From CBFHOS01 sp965657645 (GTDB lineage Bacteria > Pseudomonadota > Alphaproteobacteria > Puniceispirillales > Puniceispirillaceae), in the NCBI GenBank assembly GCA_965657645.1, contig CBFHOS010000008.1, forward strand, positions 4,446-68,445: a DNA stretch of 64,000 nt, read 5' to 3'. Within the stretch, counting starts at the first letter, position 1. Each line of letters begins with the position of its first letter. Below the pieces are notes generated by a model. That model did no database searches, had not been told where the DNA came from, and saw only the letters and a program-made list of their open reading frames with translations. The position numbers and the translations under genes are program-made. Positions 60,332-64,000 of this stretch are shown here, one piece after another.

Positions 60332-60586
60332 ATGACACAACTTGAAATCAAACGCGAAGCCGTTCGCAAGCCATTTAGCCGCCGTCGCAAATCTTGCCCA
60401 TTCTCTGGGCCAAATGCGCCAGCAATCGATTACAAGGACACAAAGACCCTTGGCCGTTACACTTCCGAGCGTGGCAAAATCGTCCCTTCCCGCATTTCAG
60501 CCGTTTCTGCAAAGAAACAGCGTGAATTGGCAACTGCCATCAAGCGGTCACGCTTCCTGGCTCTGATGCCTTACGTCACTTCGTAA
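60332..60586 (+). CDS. rpsR: 30S ribosomal protein S18
   Basis: An 84-residue ribosomal protein. The core KPFSRRRKSCPFSG, IDYKDTKTLGRYTSERGKIVPSRISAVSAKKQRELATAIKRSRFLALMPYV is the standard S18 layout. It starts three bases after rpsF and ends 38 bases before rplI, in the universal rpsF-rpsR-rplI order. The protein binds S6 and 16S rRNA. Confidence 0.97.
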   Translation: MTQLEIKREAVRKPFSRRRKSCPFSGPNAPAIDYKDTKTLGRYTSERGKIVPSRISAVSAKKQRELATAIKRSRFLALMPYVTS

Positions 60587-60624
60587 GCCATCCAGACCAA
60601 AGCCAGATATAGGAGATTTATATT

Positions 60625-61275
60625 ATGCAAATCATTTTGCTAGAACGTGTCGAAAAACTTGGCCAGATGGGTGATCTTGTCACCGTAAAGCCGGGATTCG
60701 CCCGTAACTTCCTGCTTCCACAAGGCAAGGCACTTCGCGCCAACAAAGCCAACATGGAGCGTTTTGAATCTGAGAAGAGCCAGCGCGAAGCTGACAACCT
60801 CAAGCTCAAATCAGAAGCCGAAGCCGAAGCAAAGAAGATGGACGGCCTTGCAGTTAGCATGGTTCGCGCCGCTTCTGAGATGGGCCAGCTGTTTGGATCT
60901 GTTACATCACGTGACATTTCTGACGCCGTTACCGAAGCCGGCTTCACCATTTCGCGCAGCCAGGTCATCATGGAAAAATCAATCAAGGCACTTGGCTTGA
61001 CTGATACCCGTATTCGCCTTCATCCAGAAGTCACCGTGACAGTCATCGTGAACGTTGCTCGTTCGCTTGACGAAGCAGAGACTCAGTTGAAGACAGGTGT
61101 TGCCGTCACTGGTGGCATTCAGGATGTCGAAGACGAAGTTGAAGAAGTTGCCGCCGCGCCAGCCGCCGCACCTGAGGCCGCCGCTAGCGAAGACGCTGGT
61201 GACGCCGCAGAAGACGCTTCTGATGATACAGATGCCGATAAGGGTGCCGATAAAGATGCGGGTGAAGAGGCCTAG
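60625..61275 (+). CDS. rplI: 50S ribosomal protein L9
   Basis: A 216-residue L9. The N-terminal domain MQIILLERVEKLGQMGDLVTVKPGFARNFLLPQGKA is followed by the long connecting helix (KSQREADNLKLKSEAEAEAKK) and C-terminal RNA-binding domain (LFGSVTSRDISDAV). The usual length is near 150; here about 65 acidic, Ala-rich residues are added at the C terminus. Similar acidic extensions occur in other alphaproteobacterial L9. A strong terminator ends the operon. Confidence 0.96.
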   Translation: MQIILLERVEKLGQMGDLVTVKPGFARNFLLPQGKALRANKANMERFESEKSQREADNLKLKSEAEAEAKKMDGLAVSMVRAASEMGQLFGSVTSRDISDAVTEAGFTISRSQVIMEKSIKALGLTDTRIRLHPEVTVTVIVNVARSLDEAETQLKTGVAVTGGIQDVEDEVEEVAAAPAAAPEAAASEDAGDAAEDASDDTDADKGADKDAGEEA

Positions 61276-61322
61276 TTCTCCCTACCCCGCATACCATTTG
61301 GGTATCATTTAAGACTATTATG

Positions 61323-61350
61323 AAAAGCCGGGCCTTGGGTCCGGCTTTTT
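61323..61350 (+). terminator. Rho-independent terminator of rpsF-rpsR-rplI
   Basis: AAAAGCCGGGCC, loop TTG, then GGTCCGGCTTTTT form a stem of about 12 base pairs with one G-T pair, followed by T's. It lies about 48 bases after the rplI stop and separates the ribosomal operon from dnaB. Confidence 0.9.
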
Positions 61351-61483
61351 GCTATGCGCCTTCCGAAACATCACCCCAAATTTCAAACAAAAAAAAGTTA
61401 TCCCCAACCTCCTTAATGTTAACATGGGGGCATTGTCGGATAATTCGTTAAAGTAAAGGCTCGGGTAAGACCTGGGGGTGAAG

Positions 61484-62980
61484 ATGGCCGAAGAACAAGC
61501 GAATATTGAAAATTTTCCAACGAATCTAGCGGGTGGACCACGGCGTATTGTGCCGCATAACCTTCCTGCCGAACAAAATTTGCTTGGCGCGATTTTGTTG
61601 GATAACGACGTGATTGAGCGCATTGATGACCGGCTCCGCGCCGAACATTTCTATGATCCGCTCCATGGACGGATTTTCAATACAATGCTGCGCCTAATAG
61701 AGCGTGGCCAGCTTGCTAATCCGGTTACTCTCAAGAGCTTCTTTACCAATAATGATGATTTTGCCGATGAAGGCGCCGAGGTCTATCTGGGCGAGCTAGC
61801 CGATGGTGTGATTTCCATTGCCCAAGCCCCCGATTATGCCCGCACCATCCACGAGGCCCATCTGCGCCGTGAGTTGATCGGCGTTGGTGATGGCATTGTC
61901 CATGATGCCAGCCATCCCGATGTTGATGTTTCCGCCCAGACCCAGATTGAAACAGCCGAAGCGCAATTGTTCCGCCTTGCCGAGACAGATGAAGCGGGAT
62001 CAGGCTTGCGTAGCTTTGATTCTGTTGTCGCCGCGTCGGTTAATCAGGCCGATATTGCGCGCAAGAGTGACGGTAATCTGTCGGGCAGTAGCACCGGACT
62101 AACCGACCTCAATAACCTTCTGGGTGGCTTGCACCGCTCTGATTTGATTATTCTGGCGGGACGTCCGGCGATGGGAAAGACAGCCCTTGCCACCAATATG
62201 GCATTCCACTCGGCAACCACCACCAGAACAGGCGAAGTCGCCGCGCCCGTTGCGTTTTTCTCGCTGGAAATGGCGTCTGAACAGCTTGGCACGCGTATCT
62301 TGAGTGAGCGCGGCCAGATTGATTCAGAATCAATTCGCCGTGGTAAGCTCGAAAGTGATGAATTTGACCGGCTAATCACCGCCAGTACCGAAATTGGCTC
62401 GGCGCCATTCTTTATCGATGACACACCGTCCTTGTCGGTATCCCAGCTAGCAAGCCGGGCACGCCGCCTTAAACGCACATCCGGACTAGGCCTCATCGTT
62501 GTCGATTATCTCCAGCTCCTAACCCCCCAACTCGGTATTCGCGCAGAAAACCGCGTTCAGGAAATCTCGAATATTAGCCGGACGCTAAAGGCCATCGCCA
62601 AAGAACTCGATGTGCCGGTTCTGGCCCTTTCCCAGCTATCCAGAGCCGTGGAACAGCGTGAAGACAAACGCCCCAACCTTGCTGACTTGCGCGAGTCAGG
62701 ATCTATCGAGCAGGATGCCGATGTCGTGATGTTCGTGTATCGTGAAGAATATTATCTTGGCAAGCGCGAGCCAGAGCGCGACATGCGCGAGACCGAAGAG
62801 CAGTTCAACGCAAAGAACGATGCTTATCTTGCAAAGCTACAAGCAGCCGAGAACAAAGCGGAAATCATTGTCGCCAAACAGCGGCATGGCCCAACCGGAT
62901 CGGTCAATGTACATTTCGAAAAGCGCTTTACGCACTTTACCGATCTAAAGGAAAGCAGCCATCTTCCCGACGGATTCTAG
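61484..62980 (+). CDS. dnaB: Replicative DNA helicase
   Basis: A 498-residue hexameric helicase at the replication fork. The N-terminal DnaG-interacting domain starts PHNLPAEQNLLGAILLDN; the RecA-like motor has Walker A LIILAGRPAMGKTALATNMA, Walker B GLIVVDYLQLLTP, the arginine-finger region KELDVPVLALSQLSRAVEQR and DLRESGSIEQDADVVMFVYR. No intein interrupts it. ATG at 61484 is preferred to a GTG two codons earlier, with GGGGG six bases upstream. The 133-base gap before it lacks a clear promoter. Confidence 0.97.
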   Translation: MAEEQANIENFPTNLAGGPRRIVPHNLPAEQNLLGAILLDNDVIERIDDRLRAEHFYDPLHGRIFNTMLRLIERGQLANPVTLKSFFTNNDDFADEGAEVYLGELADGVISIAQAPDYARTIHEAHLRRELIGVGDGIVHDASHPDVDVSAQTQIETAEAQLFRLAETDEAGSGLRSFDSVVAASVNQADIARKSDGNLSGSSTGLTDLNNLLGGLHRSDLIILAGRPAMGKTALATNMAFHSATTTRTGEVAAPVAFFSLEMASEQLGTRILSERGQIDSESIRRGKLESDEFDRLITASTEIGSAPFFIDDTPSLSVSQLASRARRLKRTSGLGLIVVDYLQLLTPQLGIRAENRVQEISNISRTLKAIAKELDVPVLALSQLSRAVEQREDKRPNLADLRESGSIEQDADVVMFVYREEYYLGKREPERDMRETEEQFNAKNDAYLAKLQAAENKAEIIVAKQRHGPTGSVNVHFEKRFTHFTDLKESSHLPDGF

Positions 62981-63028
62981 AGATCGTTCCGCGGATCTTG
63001 CAACCAATAAAAGATAGGTTGAGTCTCA

Positions 63029-64000
63029 GTGCAATTCACCAATTCTGACACAATTGTAACGATTGACCTCGATGCCGTCATTGCAAACTGGCGTCATCTA
63101 GATGCGCTATCAAAGCCGCAATGCAAGACCAGTGCGGTGATTAAGGCCGATGCCTATGGCATGGGTGCGGCTATTATTGGCCCGCATCTGGCCGCCGCTG
63201 GCTGTACGATCTTTTTTGTGATGAGTGCGCATGAAGGCGCGAGCTTGCGGGTTGCCCTAGGCGATGCCGGCTTTGCTCAATGCGGCATTTTCGTTTTCGC
63301 CGGCCTGCAACAGGGCCAAGAAGATATTTTCCTAGAATATGCATTGATGCCAGTGATCAATGACACCAGCCAATTGGCGCGGGTGAGCATGATGGCCCGC
63401 ACCCGCAATACAATGATCCCAACCGCCCTGCATCTGGACACAGGGATGAGCCGACTTGGCCTTAGCAGTTCCGATATGGATTGGCTGGTTGAACAGATGA
63501 GTGAGGACAAAACCTTGCTCGATGGGATTGATCTTCGTTTCGTGATGTCACATCTCACCAGTTCCGACGAAACAGAAAGCCCGGTAAATGCGGCGCAACT
63601 TGCGCGCTTTAATGACCTTCACGGATTTTTCCCGGGGGTCAGAGCGAGCTTGGCAAATTCTGGTGGGGTTTTTCTGGGTGAAGATTATCATTTTGACCTC
63701 ACCCGCCCCGGCATTTCCCTTTATGGCGTTCACCCGGCGGGACACTCGGCCAGCCCTACAGGCGCAGGCCTTAGTGAAGCTGTGCGCTGGGATGCCCGCA
63801 TATTACAGGTTCACGACCAAAAAAAGGGCAATTCGGTTGGCTATAATTGCACCCATATTCTAGGCAGAGACAGCGTCATTGCCAGCCTCGCCGTTGGGTA
63901 TGCGGATGGATATCCCCGAGCGTTGGGGGATACTACGTTTGGGGACAGGGCTTTGGTCGAGATTGGCGGTCATGTTGCCCCCGTAATCGGGCGGGTTTCG
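63029..64000 (+). CDS. alr: Alanine racemase, truncated by the window edge
   Basis: The first 324 codons of a fold type III PLP enzyme making D-alanine for the cell wall. The start is GTG at 63029; the frame remains open to the last base. Seen are the opening VTIDLDAVIANWRHL, the PLP lysine in SAVIKADAYGMGA, LHLDTGMSRLGL, the RPGISLYGVHP segment, and the catalytic tyrosine in LAVGYADGYPR. About 40-50 residues should lie beyond the edge. It follows dnaB by 48 bases, the usual order in alphaproteobacteria. Confidence 0.94.
   Translation, partial: MQFTNSDTIVTIDLDAVIANWRHLDALSKPQCKTSAVIKADAYGMGAAIIGPHLAAAGCTIFFVMSAHEGASLRVALGDAGFAQCGIFVFAGLQQGQEDIFLEYALMPVINDTSQLARVSMMARTRNTMIPTALHLDTGMSRLGLSSSDMDWLVEQMSEDKTLLDGIDLRFVMSHLTSSDETESPVNAAQLARFNDLHGFFPGVRASLANSGGVFLGEDYHFDLTRPGISLYGVHPAGHSASPTGAGLSEAVRWDARILQVHDQKKGNSVGYNCTHILGRDSVIASLAVGYADGYPRALGDTTFGDRALVEIGGHVAPVIGRVS

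Noticed and set aside
61398..61406. DnaA-box-like TTATCCCCA upstream of dnaB
   Set aside because: A single site with one mismatch, no cluster, no AT-rich unwinding element; not an origin.
1..64000. A novel defence or mobile system
   Set aside because: No transposase, integrase, nuclease-helicase module, toxin-antitoxin pair or compositional break is visible; nearly every gene is core metabolism or information processing.

Overview
This window looks like a gene-dense stretch of core chromosome from an alphaproteobacterium. The evidence is the family set and the gene order: a lone aa3-type cytochrome oxidase subunit IV microprotein, an EipB/DUF1849 envelope protein, an HdaA-type DnaA homologue, DUF2244 and DUF2066 proteins, gatCAB, and the blocks pyrB-pyrC'-plsY-dprA-topA-rnr-rpmG, fabD-fabG-acpP-fabF-mltG, lptF-lptG-surA-pdxA-rsmA and rpsF-rpsR-rplI-dnaB-alr. 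Moderate base composition, short intergenic gaps and the Entner-Doudoroff genes would fit a marine lineage such as SAR116, but that placement is inference. I see no insertion sequence, prophage, CRISPR array or defence island. The longest stretch without a gene is about 260 bases.

Layout. 1-9.5 kb: an AGCS-type symporter; a three-domain kinase/M23/aminotransferase fusion; then an SDR and an NTF2-like gene facing a three-gene FAD-oxidoreductase/DUF1365/cyclopropane-synthase operon, probably a membrane fatty-acid modification cluster. 9.6-16.8 kb: aldose epimerase, a Tas-like aldo/keto reductase, a DUF952 protein, an aromatic-ring monooxygenase with an extradiol dioxygenase, a DUF2244 protein, and a tungstate-type ABC permease and ATPase without a binding protein. 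16.8-24.6 kb: pgl-edd-eda (Entner-Doudoroff), an omega-aminotransferase, yaaA, a cold-shock protein, a small membrane protein, tRNA-Ser(GCU) and a LysR regulator.

24.7-41 kb: gatCAB, ruvX, a short palindromic tandem repeat, pyrB, a catalytically degenerate dihydroorotase homologue, plsY, dprA, topA, rnr and rpmG, a ROK-fold protein with a degraded active site, eipB and rnd. 41-48.7 kb: an atypical SDR, the HdaA homologue and a DUF2066 protein, divergent from purM-purN; then the oxidase microprotein, ndk, holC and pepA. 48.9-64 kb: lptF-lptG-surA-pdxA-rsmA (lptD is not between lptG and surA), gmk, mltG, the fatty-acid synthesis genes, the S6/S18/L9 ribosomal operon with a structured leader, dnaB, and alr running off the right end.

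No wholly new system stands out. The best candidates for a second look are the kinase/M23/phospho-lyase fusion with its nearby transporter and paired palindromes, the lipid-modification cluster, the degenerate enzymes (dihydroorotase, ROK, SDR), the repeats copied from the ruvX 3' end, and the S6:S18 leader. All functions are read from motifs and gene context; no database search was possible.
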